Made by a program: the position numbers and the translations under genes
Source of the DNA: Pelodera strongyloides
Lineage: Eukaryota; Nematoda; Chromadorea; Rhabditida; Rhabditidae
DNA: 64,000 bases
Assembly (NCBI GenBank): GCA_036852015.1
Contig: JAANDG010000496.1
Location: forward strand, 1-64,000
Direction of reading: 5' to 3'
Shown here: one piece after another, positions 1 through 31,820 of the stretch
Position numbering within the stretch: the stretch's first letter is position 1
Layout: each line of letters begins with the position of its first letter
Notes under the pieces: generated by a model
The model's database searches: none
Told to the model about the DNA's origin: nothing
Seen by the model: the letters and a program-made list of their open reading frames with translations, nothing else

Positions 1-20536
<20,536 letters not shown>

Positions 20537-20541
20537 TTTAC

Positions 20542-20543
20542 CT
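20542..20543 (-). promoter_or_regulatory. Candidate trans-splice acceptor of LONP1
   Basis: On the minus strand an AT-rich stretch ends in TTTAG five bases before the LONP1 ATG. No upstream exon is needed to explain this AG. With SPCS1 ending only about 330 bp upstream, it fits a downstream operon gene that receives a spliced leader. Inference from spacing and consensus only. Confidence 0.45.
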
Positions 20544-20864
20544 AAACATATTAAATGTTTTACAATAAAAAGTATATATATATTTTAATGTTAACGACAA
20601 ACGAGGGAACAACACTATGAACACAAGGAAGAATAAACGCAATAACAGTTAAAGTAATCAGACGATGCAAACGTCTAGCACATCATTTTAACACACATGT
20701 ACTCCCGCACAGCTTATAATTTATTACCGTAAATTCCCAAAAAATATCACAGCCACCAAGAATGTAAAAAAAGTTTGCTAATTTCCGAATCTACAAAACA
20801 TTTAGGTTAAAAAGAGAAATACAATAATTAAAAAATAATAAATTATGCAGGGAGGAGATCCGGT

Positions 20865-21474
20865 TTATTTCGTCTTCTTTGTCTCTTCTTCTCCTTCATC
20901 GGATGTCACTTTTTGCCACTGAAAGCCACAAATTGAACTCTTCCATCCCAGAACAATTTCAATAATATTATGAGTTACGTAGTGAAATGCTAAATTACAT
21001 GCCAAAACTTGAACCCGTTGTTTAGACGGTTACCTCAGCTAAGGTGTGAGTCAAATTGCTCTCAAAATGGGACAAAGACGTAGTTGGACCATAAAATAAA
21101 CATACCTTGAGAGGATTTTTCCGGAAAATTGGCCAGGGAGGGAGGACAACTAGGGCAGACAATGCTCCTCCGGCCAATACCACAAAAACAGCGTGGGACA
21201 ATTGCTGAGTTGAATAGCCGACGAAGAATCCGATAATGCCGCTGATGACGAGAATTACCTAAATGAGGTTTAGCAACTCAAGAGTTTAAAACAAGAGCAA
21301 GCAAAAAAACGAGCATTTTACATCATACCACCAGTGCGATGTTGAGAAGTAATACTTATTACTGTAACTGCAACCAACCTGATAACAACGTTCGGCCAGT
21401 TTCTGACCGGGAAAATCGTGATGAGTGGAAAATTTCCTCAGGGGAGCAGGAAGCATTTGAATAAGACCGTCCAT
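20865..21474 (-). CDS. spcs-1: Signal peptidase complex subunit 1 (SPC12/SPCS1)
   Basis: Small ER membrane subunit of the signal peptidase complex, which removes signal peptides from secretory proteins. Three exons on the minus strand, 21474-21379, 21258-21106 and 20918-20865, give 100 residues, close to the usual length of about 100. Exon 1 contains the family motif GQKLAER. Exon 2 encodes two hydrophobic segments, VILVISGIIGFFVGY and VFVVLAGGALSALVVLPPW, followed by the conserved PPWPIFRKNPLKW turn. The C terminus is Lys/Glu-rich and cytosolic, ending ETKKTK. The two-helix hairpin with both ends in the cytosol is the family topology. The ATG is five bases after a CAG that could be a trans-splice acceptor. 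Lon begins only about 330 bp downstream on the same strand, an operon-like spacing. From memory both genes also sit on C. elegans cosmid C34B2. Confidence 0.93.
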
Positions 21475-21479
21475 TCTAC

Positions 21480-21481
21480 CT
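21480..21481 (-). promoter_or_regulatory. Candidate trans-splice acceptor of SPCS1
   Basis: CCCTTTCAG lies five bases before the SPCS1 start codon on the minus strand. It may be a spliced-leader acceptor. The alternative is the 3' end of an intron in the 5' UTR. Confidence 0.45.
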
Positions 21482-23199
21482 GAAAGGGAAAAACCGATTG
21501 GGAGAGCAAATGACAGTAATTCGACAACTAGCAATATTATTTTTTAGATAGTGAGAATGAAGGAGGTGTAATTGTGCAACATGGCTAGTTTACATAATGA
21601 AAAAGAATACGATCAAAAGGTAAATTAATCCGATCCGGTGGCGTGTGATGACGCGTTTTTGAATAAAATTCAACCCAAAACACCTTTAAATGGAACATTG
21701 CCAAGTGTGTATTCTCGAAGCTGTGCGTGCTACTGTATTTACTGCGGCGCTTATTTTTTCGTCGTACCCGTTTTCGTGCGATGTGTTGTAGATGTCCGCG
21801 AGGCTACAAATTACGAAAAAAAATAATATGTGCCAATTTTGCGGCTTCAAGGGACAGGCGGACGCGTGAATGGGTGTGACGTGACAACTGCGATAGATTG
21901 TTGGGTATGCCTGACTTTGGTAAATTGCTGGTACTACGCGAATGTGGCACATGGTAAATAGAAAAATATTGCATTCTACTATATTTGACATGGAGAATCA
22001 GATAGCGAAATGTGCCTCACAGTAGCCTAGAACTTTTTGACGAGAATGTATTCGAGAGCCCCAAAATAAGGAATTTCAGTTCAAGATGTGGCATCGGCAT
22101 AATTCCAACCGAATTTTTGAACTTGCTCTGTTGGAATTAATGGAGGCGAGAGAAAAATTTTCCAATTCTTCAGTCAGTGTTGAAGTAAGAAGAACCTATG
22201 CTACCCCGGATCATGTCATCATGTGTAGTGAAAATTTTACTCCCGTCCACCATACAGCTAAATACCAGCCGGTTTTTGAAGCGTGTCGTGGACAGCTGCA
22301 TTCTTATGTATTTATGCTAAGCAATTGGGGTCGAGCTGCAATTATGCTCATTTGCAAATGAAGCATAAAAGTGTGAGGCAAATTTTGACGACAATCTTGG
22401 CTTGAAGTAGAACTCTACATACATGAAGTGCTGATTTGGAAGTATACTTGCGAGATTACTTTCAGCAACTTGTTTCTTTACAAGGTTGGAAGGGGCACAT
22501 CACATCGCACATCGTTTCAAAGTTGTTTGATACATCGTTCTTTTTAATTTGTACTTTACATCTCATTATTATTTGCAGTTTATTGGTGTTTCTATTAATT
22601 TTCCCGATTCCCTTGTAAGATTTCAATTTTTTTTTCCAGAAATTTACTTCTAATTATAATTTAATGGCACTACCTATACCATTACCTATACATTACGCTT
22701 GATTTCCATTGTTTTATTATCAAATCACCTGTTTGCTAATCAACGACAACACGCCGAGTCATATACTACTTTCTTTTCATCATTTCGTTGTGATGCACAC
22801 CCTGTGGTGTTATTTAATAAATAAATAAATATTGTTTTGTAAATTTTCCCATATTTAATGAAGAGCGAACAAAAAGGCTTTATTTATAGTGTTTCCTTTA
22901 ATTATCTTACATCAACATCCGAAACCAAAATCTTATTTAAAAAGTGACCATGGATGAAACGACATTTTTTGTCAATGAATTAACTTCATAAGATCACTGC
23001 GACAAAAAACATAACAACTTTATTCACACATACAATCAATCAGATAGAACATCAATCAAGTACATGGAACAAGTGCGGAAGGTTCTATACCGTCGTGCTT
23101 CTTCAATCCGCGGGGGAATGTGTGGAGGAGAGATTTTTTCTTCGATCCTCGACTTTTTCAATGAGATTTTTTGTGGAGTTATACGTGGAGTTATACGGA

Positions 23200-23372
23200 G
23201 TGTTTGACAACGATATGACAGGATAAATCTCTCGAAGTCTGCAGGCTTGGCAATGGGGGAGTAGCCTTGCTCTTCCCCGCCAGTGTGGCATTGGTGTGTG
23301 TGGCTGGATTCGAACTCAGGTCGACTGATTGTGAGCGATGAGCGCGTACGTTTCCAATGGACCACCCAGCAA
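23200..23372 (-). mobile_element. tRNA-derived SINE-like element
   Basis: On the minus strand, an A box TGGTCCATTGG (about 23354-23364) and a B box GTTCGAATCC (about 23307-23316) have tRNA spacing, but there is no matching acceptor stem. A non-tRNA tail follows. Likely a SINE or decayed tRNA-related repeat. Confidence 0.55.
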
Positions 23373-23988
23373 AGTTGAATGTAAACCTAAAAAGGAAGAT
23401 ATAAAACCTAAAAAGGTTGATGATGCCTAGATTCCAAATAATCCAATATAGTGTAGCAAAGCACCGGTTATTTGAGTAATGGCTGAATATTTTTTATGCC
23501 ACTCACCAGGTTGATGATATTGCTGACAAAACACCATAGTTTGACTAAGTCGATATTGCCACGTGTGGAGAATGTACAATTGGAGAGTTTCGGTACCGTA
23601 ATCGTAAAAATAGTGCCGGTGTTAAAAGAAGCGAACGCGCAGCATCTGACTCCGCCTTATTTGCTCAGATCAACCAGCCGTGTGCTCGCATGTGATTCCT
23701 TTGCACTTGTATCGTTGGTTCCTTCTTTCATTCGATTCATATTACACAAAATTTTGCCATAAACTTTGTTCAGCAAGTTTCTGTTGCTATGTTTTCAGCA
23801 CGGGATAAGGTATTTGGTGGTCAAAAGCCGGTGTAAAGGATTTTTGTCCACATAAAACGTTGAAACCTCGTGGCTGTTGATTTCGAATTACGTTCTCCAT
23901 AGTATCTTCCGTTTTGTGATAAACGTATCTAGCTAATGTAAAGTAATGGACTATCTGCGTCATTGTATTGTGAAGTCCTCGTAACCGC

Positions 23989-24843
23989 GGCTCTATCCAA
24001 GAATAGGCGGCCTTAGCAAATTTCAGGCGGCCTTAGAGGTCAGGCGGCCTTAGCGAAGGAATAGGCGGCCTTATATCAAAATTACAGGCGGCCTTAGCGG
24101 TCAGGCGGCCTTACGGGAAGAATAGGCGGCCTTAGCCCAGGCGGCCATAGTTTGGGCGGCCTTAGCTTTTTTCATTTTTTTCTGGATTTTTTCTGAATGT
24201 GTGCATTCATTTTTTCTCATTTTTCACACACTCTCTTCAAAGTCAAAACAAATATTGTATCTATTCACGCAGTAAACAAAAATTAATAAACGGAACCAGT
24301 CAATTAAAAAGGTACTGTAACTTTCACTTTCTCTTTCATTCACTTTCCTTTACCTTATAAAAGCTAGACAATCACGAGGGGTACGTACGTACAGGCAATT
24401 TCGATTCGACAAGCAACTTTTTCACGAGTTATTTCATTTCATTGCTACCCCCCCCCCTCAGATGTCGTAGTGAAGCCTAAAGGGCACCCCATGTGGCCTC
24501 AATAGACTGAGTGTGCGCCCCGGGATCACTTGGATCCACTAAATTTAACTACTGATTAACGTAACTGTTAAAAAAGATGCTTGAGACCGACATAAGCTGC
24601 CCATCCGTCATTAACAACAATAGAACACGTTTTCACATTCTTTTGAACAAAAGGCAGGCAATAAAGTCACTGCACTTGCAAGTAAAATTAAAAAAAAAAT
24701 AAGGCCGCATGAACTAAGGCCGCCTGAACTAAGGCCGCCTAAACTAAGGCCGCCTGAGATAAGGCCGCCTATTCCTGTAAGGCCGCCTAATCCCAAAATA
24801 AGGCCGCCTGTTCCTGCAAGGCCGCCTATTCTGGGATAGAGCC
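23989..24843. mobile_element. Foldback-like element with iterated GGCGGCCTTA terminal arrays
   Basis: Outer inverted ends GGCTCTATCC?AGAATAGGCGGCC sit at 23989 and 24843. Each end carries about nine irregularly spaced copies of the decamer: GGCGGCCTTA on the left (24004-24165), and its reverse complement TAAGGCCGCC on the right (24700-24832). An 8-bp duplication GTAACCGC flanks the element exactly (23981-23988 and 24844-24851). The 530-bp interior has no ORF. Multi-copy short repeats inside the terminal arms and an 8-bp duplication resemble foldback elements mobilised by a transposase elsewhere. Superfamily not assigned. Confidence 0.85.
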
Positions 24844-24988
24844 GTAACCGCCGGTACCGTTTACCGGTCTAGATAGATACTCACCCTTGGAATTGAAATG
24901 AAAAACGTGTCGCTTGTCTATCTTTTCGGATTTGCTTCTGTTTGTTCGTCCTAACTTGCTGAAACTTCCACTAAGAATTGTTGCTTTC

Positions 24989-24990
24989 AG
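24989..24990 (+). promoter_or_regulatory. Candidate trans-splice acceptor of CDC34
   Basis: TTGCTTTCAG ends 39 bases before the CDC34 ATG, with no coding exon upstream on this strand. Could be a spliced-leader site or the 3' end of a 5'-UTR intron. Confidence 0.4.
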
Positions 24991-25028
24991 CTCCCGGTTC
25001 GGTCCTACGGTGTTCATCTTTGCCAAGA

Positions 25029-27686
25029 ATGGATGGTTATGCCTCAACGTCGGCTAGTGCGTTGCGAGCCTTGTCATTAGAACTAAAGAGCCTTCAGTCC
25101 TCCCCTGTCGAAGGCTTCACGATCCATGCTTCCGATGACAACCTGTTTGTGTGGACCGTGGGTATCTTCGGGCCACCCCACACACTCTACCAGGTAGCTA
25201 CTTCCTGGTTGTGTTTGTTAGGTTTCAACGCAACTTTCCAAAAAAAAGAATCAAGGGTATATTTATCGAAAAGAGACAGTTAATAAATTATGCGACATTT
25301 GAATATTGGAATGGAACGGAATTTCGGTAAACATAACAACTTATGACCTCTTGAAGCCATTGCTTCATTGCTTGTTATACTTACACACCAAGTTTTCAGG
25401 GTGGTTACTTCAAGGCCGTTATTCGATTCCCGCCAAATTACCCATATTCCCCTCCCAGTGTCAAATTCCTCACAAAATTGTGGCATCCGAACGTGTACGA
25501 GGTATGTCCTTATCAGTTTTAGATGATTCATGATTTTACACCCTGCTTTTTTTTTGGACCATCAACCATCTACTTGGAAATATTTCCTTAATACTTTAGA
25601 AAGTTGTGAAGCTCATATTGGTGATTTTATTGCAATTAATACTAACTAGCACTCGTTTCGGTAATTTATCGTTTGTCTGTCCGTATGTCATGTACGGGGC
25701 CCGGGAAGCTTGTAGTTCTCTGCTGATGACGGGTATGTTAGTATGTTTCTGCCTTTGATTATCCGTTTCCTTCCTTCAGAATGGCGATCTATGCATTAGT
25801 ATCTTGCATCCTCCAGTCGACGATCCACAAAGTGGTGAATTGCCGTGCGAACGGTGGAATCCAACACAAAGTGTCAGGTAGTGCATATCTTATAATCTTA
25901 TTATATAAGAGAGTAACTTAGCGTGCGCTAGCACTCACGGAACGGAAGTAGAATTCGAATAAATTGCTCCGCTTCGGATATAAAAGACTGCCGCAGCTCA
26001 AATTAGAATATTCTCATGTAAAAAAAAACCAGTTTTTTCATCTTCATTCATAAAGCTTTTCATCTGCGTTACAGACGTTTCATCATAAGTCTCGAAAGAC
26101 GCCCCAGGCGGCGTAGCCGTCTGGTTTTTGTATAAACATATATTTTATTGAACATGTGTCGACATTTAGACCTCTACTGTTTGTCGTACTTCATAACGCT
26201 AAATAATGCAGATCAGAGAGCAGACATTTTTCTTTCTTTTTTTTTGCACTTGCGGAGAGAGTGTGTGAGTGTGTATGTATTTCTGGAAGTGTGGCAGTAA
26301 CGCTGAGTAACGCAGAGTTCACTTCTCTGTTGAATCTGAACATGCGTGTCCTATATCTTTACCTTTACACAGAACAATCTTGCTGTCGGTGATTTCGCTT
26401 CTGAATGAGCCGAACACGTCTTCACCGGCTAATGTCGACGCATCCGTCATGTACAGAAAATGGAAGGAGAATGGAGATGATCAATACGAGTTGATAGTCA
26501 AGTAAGTTATCTTATACTTATTATTTATTTACTTTTGATTTATTATCTGCGTTTTGGAGCTGGAGCCCGCATTTTGGAAGTTGCTGCGTCAACTAAGTGG
26601 TAAAATAACGTGTGTACGCGAGCGTGTTTTGCGAATATTGAAAATTTGTAGTCGTCGTAAGGCCGTTGTCCTATGTCATGATTATATTGGGTATTGATTG
26701 GGGATGTTTGTGAAGTTGAAAAAACTAACAGTTATCTATCTTCTAAAAAATGTGCGATTAGAAAAAAATGCAAAATTATTGTGCAGATGTACCTATTCAA
26801 CTGTAATTTAGGAAACTTGCTCGTTACTGTAATTTAGGAAACTTATTCCATTACGGTAATTTAGGAAATGTAATGATTACTGTAATTTAGGAAATGTAAT
26901 GATTACTATAATTTAGGAAACAAGTGGAAGCCACACAAGAAGATGCGATGCGGGACGGGGTGAAGGTCCCAGAAACATTGGAGGAGTACTGTATAAAGAC
27001 GAATCCACGAAATGATGATGAAGCTCTGGACGCACTTGATATAGGTATATTGATTAAAGCCAAATTGTTTTACGCTTCAAGAGCTTTATACAATGGACTT
27101 CAAAGTACAATTTCAAGGTTTTCTTATGACATGTTCCGCAGAGGTCCTGAGCAGTAGGCGACAAGTTCCAGACGACAAATTGCTCGAGGTCTTCGGGCTA
27201 AGGCCAGGAGCTAGAGGAAATACTTATAATTGAAATGTTGAACTGAATAATTGAAGTGAATGAATTGAAGTGGCGTGAGTCCTCCGGCGAATCAACTCTG
27301 TTAGTGGAGTAGAAAGCTTGTCTATGTTATATGTCAGAAATGTCATGTCAGTACGTAGTACGTACAGTTTGGCGGTTACCCCGCCCGGCCCGGGGAACGC
27401 ACGGCGGCAATAGAATATCAAGCGTGTCATGGTTCGGAAATGAACGAGGAGTATGTCTGAAACGTATCAAATATGCAAAGAATTCGCGCACTACTTACTC
27501 CTTCACGCCACTAACCGGCCAGTGTTATGCCGCGTGCCGTGCCGTGAGCGGTCAACATTTTAGTTAATTCGCAGATTCCCTTCGTTTATACTTGTCTGTT
27601 TAGAAGACATGTACGACTACGATGACAGCGAAGAAGAGGAGGACGATATTGAAGAGGACAACGACTCAGGTCAGGCGGACAATTAG
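25029..27686 (+). CDS. ubc-3: CDC34/UBE2R-type E2 ubiquitin-conjugating enzyme
   Basis: E2 enzyme that transfers ubiquitin from E1 to substrates on SCF (cullin-RING) ligases. Exons 25029-25193, 25400-25501, 25780-25877, 26373-26501, 26917-27044 and 27604-27686 join in phase into about 234 residues. The UBC fold is complete: the HPN motif (LWHPNVY), the catalytic Cys in [10 protein letters not shown], and the long acidic loop after it ([12 protein letters not shown]) that separates CDC34/UBE2R/UBE2G enzymes from shorter E2s. The C-terminal tail is acidic ([14 protein letters not shown]), as in CDC34 proteins, where it contacts the cullin basic canyon. The start was chosen because ATG 25029 follows a TTTCAG acceptor-like site and gives the family N terminus. 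The frame is open for 17 codons upstream, but these cross that site. LSM6 is next on the same strand. A Helitron-like element sits in intron 3. Confidence 0.95.
25896..26124 (+). mobile_element. Helitron-like non-autonomous element, copy 1
   Basis: Starts TCTTATTATATAAGAG after an A, ends GTAGCCGTCTGG before a T, with a CGCCCCAGGCG hairpin just inside the end. 229 bp, in CDC34 intron 3. No target duplication seen. Confidence 0.8.
26795..26920. repeat. Five tandem copies of the CDC34 exon-5 acceptor motif
   Basis: Degenerate 25-30 bp units, each containing GTAATTTAGGAAA, precede exon 5. The last unit supplies the TTTAG splice acceptor and the first bases (GAAA) of the exon. Confidence 0.85.
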
Positions 27687-27828
27687 AGATAATTAGAATC
27701 CTCTCTAAATTGCACATTTACCTTTGTCTGTTTTATGACTGGACATAAATTACGTGCGTAAATCTTTGGCATAGTGGCCCATACTCGAATCGTAATCTGG
27801 TAATGATATGTAAAACTGTTTGCTCAAA

Positions 27829-27834
27829 AATAAA
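27829..27834 (+). terminator. Candidate poly(A) signal of CDC34
   Basis: AATAAA about 140 bases after the CDC34 stop codon, in an AT-rich 3' region. Position and motif fit nematode 3' ends. Not otherwise supported. Confidence 0.45.
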
Positions 27835-28541
27835 GTTCGAAGTTGCAACATCTGGAATTTTACGCACAGATTTATGCCCATTATTATTGTGTAGCTCTAG
27901 GTGATATCTTTCTCAATTCAATATCTATACATAACTGTAACTAGTCATGGTACATACGCCCTTGGTTTCTTTATCCTTTCCATAGTGCCTGCTATTGACG
28001 TTGTTATGATTTGGAGTAAGCCTCTGTCACATGTTGTAAACTTGTAAAACCTTGACCTTGATGCCCTAGTGAATTCTCGAATGTTCGTTTTTTTTATGCA
28101 GGGTAACTGTACATAGTAAGTACATTACTTTTGATTATACCTTGCTCTTGTACTTGAACATGTAGTCTTTTGTGTCCGTAGTCTGTAACAATTAACAATA
28201 TATGCACTGCACGTGCATCATTATTATGACCATTGCAGAACTCACTAGTGCCGATTTAACTATAGTTATCGTTTTTTTTTGAATATTGAATTTGAGTATG
28301 CCTGTGCCATCTTTGATGAGTTTAAGTTTACGGTTACCTTGAAGAGGTAAGCGTAAGTTTAAGTTGCTCGCATCGCACGCACCAGTGAGTTGAGGCCTGT
28401 TCTCGAATAGACCTTCTGAACCTATAATAGCTTGATTTTGATAGCTTCAATTTGTGTGGCTTTTCTCTCTATGTGCCAATTTGAGGTGCCCAGTGTGATT
28501 TTCTCACCTCATCTCGTCATTTACGCACATTTACATTATAC

Positions 28542-28686
28542 TGAGACCATATTCACCACTGAATTCACCATGGGGGTCTTTTTCTCAGCGTATCCCACTT
28601 TTTCTCAGCGTATCCCACCCACAATGCTATTTTCTGTCCCCAGGGAGCATTTTCCCGAGGGAATCGGAGTGGTGAATATGGTGTCA
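28542..28686. mobile_element. MITE, family E
   Basis: Ends CTGAGACCATATTCACCACT / AGTGGTGAATATGGTGTCA, inner GGGAGCATTTTCCCGAGGGA palindromic block. Also at 30679, 36000 and, in part, 54353. Confidence 0.8.
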
Positions 28687-29040
28687 TATGTATGTGGGTT
28701 CTGTCGTTATCATTCGGTGTCTGTAAGTAGCCGTTATCGAAACTGTACAACTTGTAAAATATTGTGATTATTGATTGCTGCTGATGTAAGTCGTATCTTC
28801 TTCTTGAGTATTGATTATTAGTTTTGGCGCGACTATCTAAGGCAATTAACAGTGTTTTTGTAGGATTTGCGTTTGTTACAAATTACAACAATATGCTCTC
28901 GTACGTATGTTATGTAAACAACTATACACTTCTTCTGAAATTGAAATGTTTAGCTTTCGTATTTTTCATCCTAACTGTTGTCATTTTTATACTGAAAATT
29001 GCCATTATGCCTTGGCGTGATGGAAGCTGTGTTCTTGTAT

Positions 29041-29224
29041 TTCAAGCGGAATACCGATCGGTTTTTAAAACCATTGAAACGCGTCGTGGACAACTGAATT
29101 ACTACATATTTATGCTAAGTCACTCGAATTTAGCTCGATTTTTTTATTCTAAATTATGTTCATTTGCATAAGAATGCTGGTGTACTCGATGCGTTTCAAA
29201 AACCGGCCGATATTTTCGCTTTAA
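29041..29224. mobile_element. MITE, family A
   Basis: Ends TTCAAGCGGAATACCGATCGG / CGGCCGATATTTTCGCTTTAA. Left TTAA mutated to TTCA. Confidence 0.75.
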
Positions 29225-29763
29225 CACGTCTGATTTATTTGCTTATTGATTACAGCAATTTGTATTTGTCCATCCACCACTACTTGGTCTATTCTATTCG
29301 ACAACTAACTTTCATTTGTATCCCGAGTGTTTTTGTGAATTTTCTTTGAATCACGAACATTAGGCAGTAACTTTTTGTGTGTGAAAGGAATGATTTGATT
29401 AACTGATTGTGTTTTAGATTTTGAATAAATAAACTTGCGTTTATTGTGATTGACTTGTTTTTTGGATGCGATGATCGCTTTGTTATATGTATATGGAGAT
29501 TTTTTTATTTTTTGGTTGGCGTGTTAAGTGTTTTTCGGAGTTAGGTACATTTTGCTTGTGGCTTTGTGGGATTGTTTTGTTTAAAGAGTTATGATGCGCG
29601 GTTTATGAAGTGTGAGGCATAGTAGGATTTCTGCCTTTACTGATTTTCAACATTGAGGTGTACTATCTGCAAGAATTGTGTTTTGTTTGTGCATATGGTA
29701 TGGGGTATAGCAGCTACGCTACCATGTGCCATACCGCTTTAATACATAACTAATAAGTATTCC

Positions 29764-29765
29764 AG
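29764..29765 (+). promoter_or_regulatory. Candidate trans-splice acceptor of LSM6
   Basis: ATTCCAG abuts the start codon, leaving no 5' UTR in front of the ATG. This is common for spliced-leader acceptors in nematodes. Confidence 0.5.
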
Positions 29766-31243
29766 ATGAGTGGTACAGGTAAACGGCAAAACCCTTCCGA
29801 GTTTCTGAAGCAAATCATTGGAAAGCCTGTGGTGGTGAAGCTCAACTCTGGAGTAGACTACCGAGGGATTTTGGCCTGTTTGGATGGGTATGTTTTTATT
29901 TATTATGATCTTATGTCAGATCTTAAAGCGAAATACCGGCCGGTTTTTGAAACACATCGAGTACACCAGCATTCCTATACAGCGTATGCAAATGAACTTA
30001 TTAGAATAAAAAATCGAGCTAAATTCGAGTAAATTAGCATAAATACGTAAGAATTCAGTTGTCCACGATGCGTTTCAAAAACCGGCCATTATTTCGCTTT
30101 AAATTTCACGTGGTGCAGGGAGGGCGTTGGGCTTTTGCATAACGGTTTTATTGGTTGAATTGAACGTTCATGGTTATAAGTCATGTCGATGTCTGTCACG
30201 TGTATTCTTTCGTGGGCAAGTTCAAAGTGTGATGACTGCAGTTTTAGAGGTTTGATCATGTGATTAGGGACCGCAGCTGACAGCTGTTATGGCTTGTACT
30301 ATTGAGGGTGTTGAACTAAATCGTAGTCATTACTAACCTTAATTGTGACACATAAAAATAAAAAGAACAAGAAAATGTTATGAGTAAGAGATACAGGGAA
30401 ATTGTAATAAAACTTTAGGATAACTATCATAACTAAATACTTATTTCAAAAATAGCGGGAACAGTGTTTAACTAGTACTGGAAATGGAAAAACACCTCGT
30501 TTCGACCTGATTTCGCAGACGAGGTGTACTAGTGGCAGGCCGGGTATCGTCAGTATGAACCATGCCACCCTATATTACTAATATAACTATATAACAAAAC
30601 TGAATACGTGATTAATTATAATAAATAGATGCTGAAAACCTTACTTTGGACTTTGGGGCCATGGGATTTGGGATTTTGATCTGAGACCATATTCACCACT
30701 TCGATTCCCTCGGGGAAATATTCCCTGGGGACGGAAACTAGCATACTAACATGAGACACACAGAGGAAAAGACGGGGAATTCCCCATCGGGAATTGAGTG
30801 ATGAATTGGTGAATACGGCCTCAGTTGTGTTTGCCGGGTATACTCATCGTCAATCCTCCAACATCCATGTTTGTAATGCCAGTATTCCCTGTGTTTATCA
30901 GATGGTTGAATTTTATTTTTAAAGCTGCATAACGGTTGGTTTTTGAAACATGTTGGGGTTGTTTTTCCATGTAGTGTGAACAAATAACTGTGCCATATTA
31001 TGCGATTTTGAGCCTAATTGTATTCATTTGCATACAACATTTGGGTAAGCAACTGCCTAACATGTTTCAAGACCCGGTGGTTATATCTCTTTAAAATAAT
31101 TTCTTTATTGTAACTCCTTTAGATTTATGAACATTGCTCTTGAACAAACGGAAGAATACGCGAATGGACAACTGCAGAACAAATATGGAGATGCCTTTAT
31201 TCGAGGAAATAATGTGCTTTATATTTCCACACATAAGCGATAG
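29766..31243 (+). CDS. lsm-6: U6 snRNA-associated Sm-like protein LSm6
   Basis: Subunit of the heteroheptameric LSm2-8 ring (U6 snRNA 3' end, splicing) and LSm1-7 ring (mRNA decapping). Two exons, 29766-29887 and 31123-31243, joined at a Gly codon, give 80 residues, the normal length. Sm1 is PVVVKLNSGVDYRGILACLDG followed by FMNIALEQTEEY. Sm2 is AFIRGNNVLYIS. All are nearly identical to human LSM6. The ATG follows a TTCCAG directly, so trans-splicing at 29765 is likely. The 1.2-kb intron carries two TTAA-bounded MITEs. CDC34 lies 2 kb upstream on the same strand. From memory the C. elegans orthologues of these two genes have adjacent locus numbers (Y71G12B.14 and .15). Confidence 0.96.
29923..30102. 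mobile_element. MITE, family A, in LSM6 intron
   Basis: 180 bp, TTAA at both borders, ends AGCGAAATACCGGCCGG / ACCGGCCATTATTTCGCT. Confidence 0.87.
30679..30826. mobile_element. MITE, family E, in LSM6 intron
   Basis: TGAGACCATATTCACCACT at left, GGTGAATACGGCCTCA at right, inner GGGGAATTCCCCATCGGG. Confidence 0.8.
30919..31094. mobile_element. Diverged TTAA-bounded MITE in LSM6 intron
   Basis: TTAAAGCTGCATAACGGTTGG at left and CCGGTGGTTATATCTCTTTAA at right, distant from family A. Ends 28 bp before LSM6 exon 2. Confidence 0.65.
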
Positions 31244-31796
31244 TTAATATTCTAATTGTTTAAGCTATATCCATTTGCAGTTCTTATTCTAATTTAGTGC
31301 CACTCTTCACTCTTCTATATCGTTTTGTTTGTTGTGATGACCGTTTACGTTACCTTTTAAATAATTTATTATGTTGTTATGCTATATATTATCGATCTCT
31401 GTTACGCGGTTTTCTAGTAAAGTATATTGATTTGTGGAATTGTGTGTTTTGTGTTTCTTGAAGTTCTTTGTCTTCAATCGATTATCTATCATTACACTTT
31501 GTTTATTTTGCTGTGCGGTGTAGTCCCCTTTGTGCTGGGCTAGAATGGGAGTCTGGGTCCCGCAACGCTTTATTGTCTACTGTGACTTGTGAAATTTCGA
31601 AGTGGAGATAGGGCAAGCCGTGTTGAAATTTGTGTTTTATTTGTTTATGTAGTTGTGAATTAACTTCTACTCTGTGTTTTTGCTTATGTTAAAGTTACTT
31701 GATGGTCTTAATCCACGATTCGAATTCCCTGTTTCTCTTCTAAAATTCTTGCAAAAGCATCTTATACAAAACTCGCATTTTCATTCTTTTCATTTC

Positions 31797-31798
31797 AG
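31797..31798 (+). promoter_or_regulatory. Candidate trans-splice acceptor of the 556-residue gene
   Basis: A strong pyrimidine-rich TTCTTTTCATTTCAG lies 22 bases before the proposed ATG. The alternative is an ordinary internal acceptor read in another frame (VFYTRFVNECVEEG), which would imply missing upstream exons. Confidence 0.4.
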
Positions 31799-31820
31799 GT
31801 ATTCTATACAAGGTTTGTCA

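Larger units (their letters stand above)
21475..23988. other. Spacer between divergent SPCS1 and CDC34 sides, no convincing gene
   Basis: Contains half of a family-B MITE (about 21866-22020), a degraded family-A MITE (about 22254-22380) and a tRNA-like SINE (23200-23372). A weak plus-strand ORF at 23496-23762 was not accepted. The short ORF ending KPKKEDIKPKKVDDA at 23364-23430 has an acceptor-like CCACCCAG before it but no other support. Confidence 0.5.
27687..29765. other. CDC34-LSM6 spacer
   Basis: Holds the CDC34 poly(A) signal, a family-E MITE (28542-28686), a family-A MITE (29041-29224) and a short 'ACCATGTGCCATACCGCTTTAA' MITE end near 29745. No further gene recognised. Confidence 0.6.

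Noticed and set aside
23496..23762. 88-residue plus-strand ORF
   Set aside because: No recognisable motif, no splice partners, composition like translated noncoding DNA.
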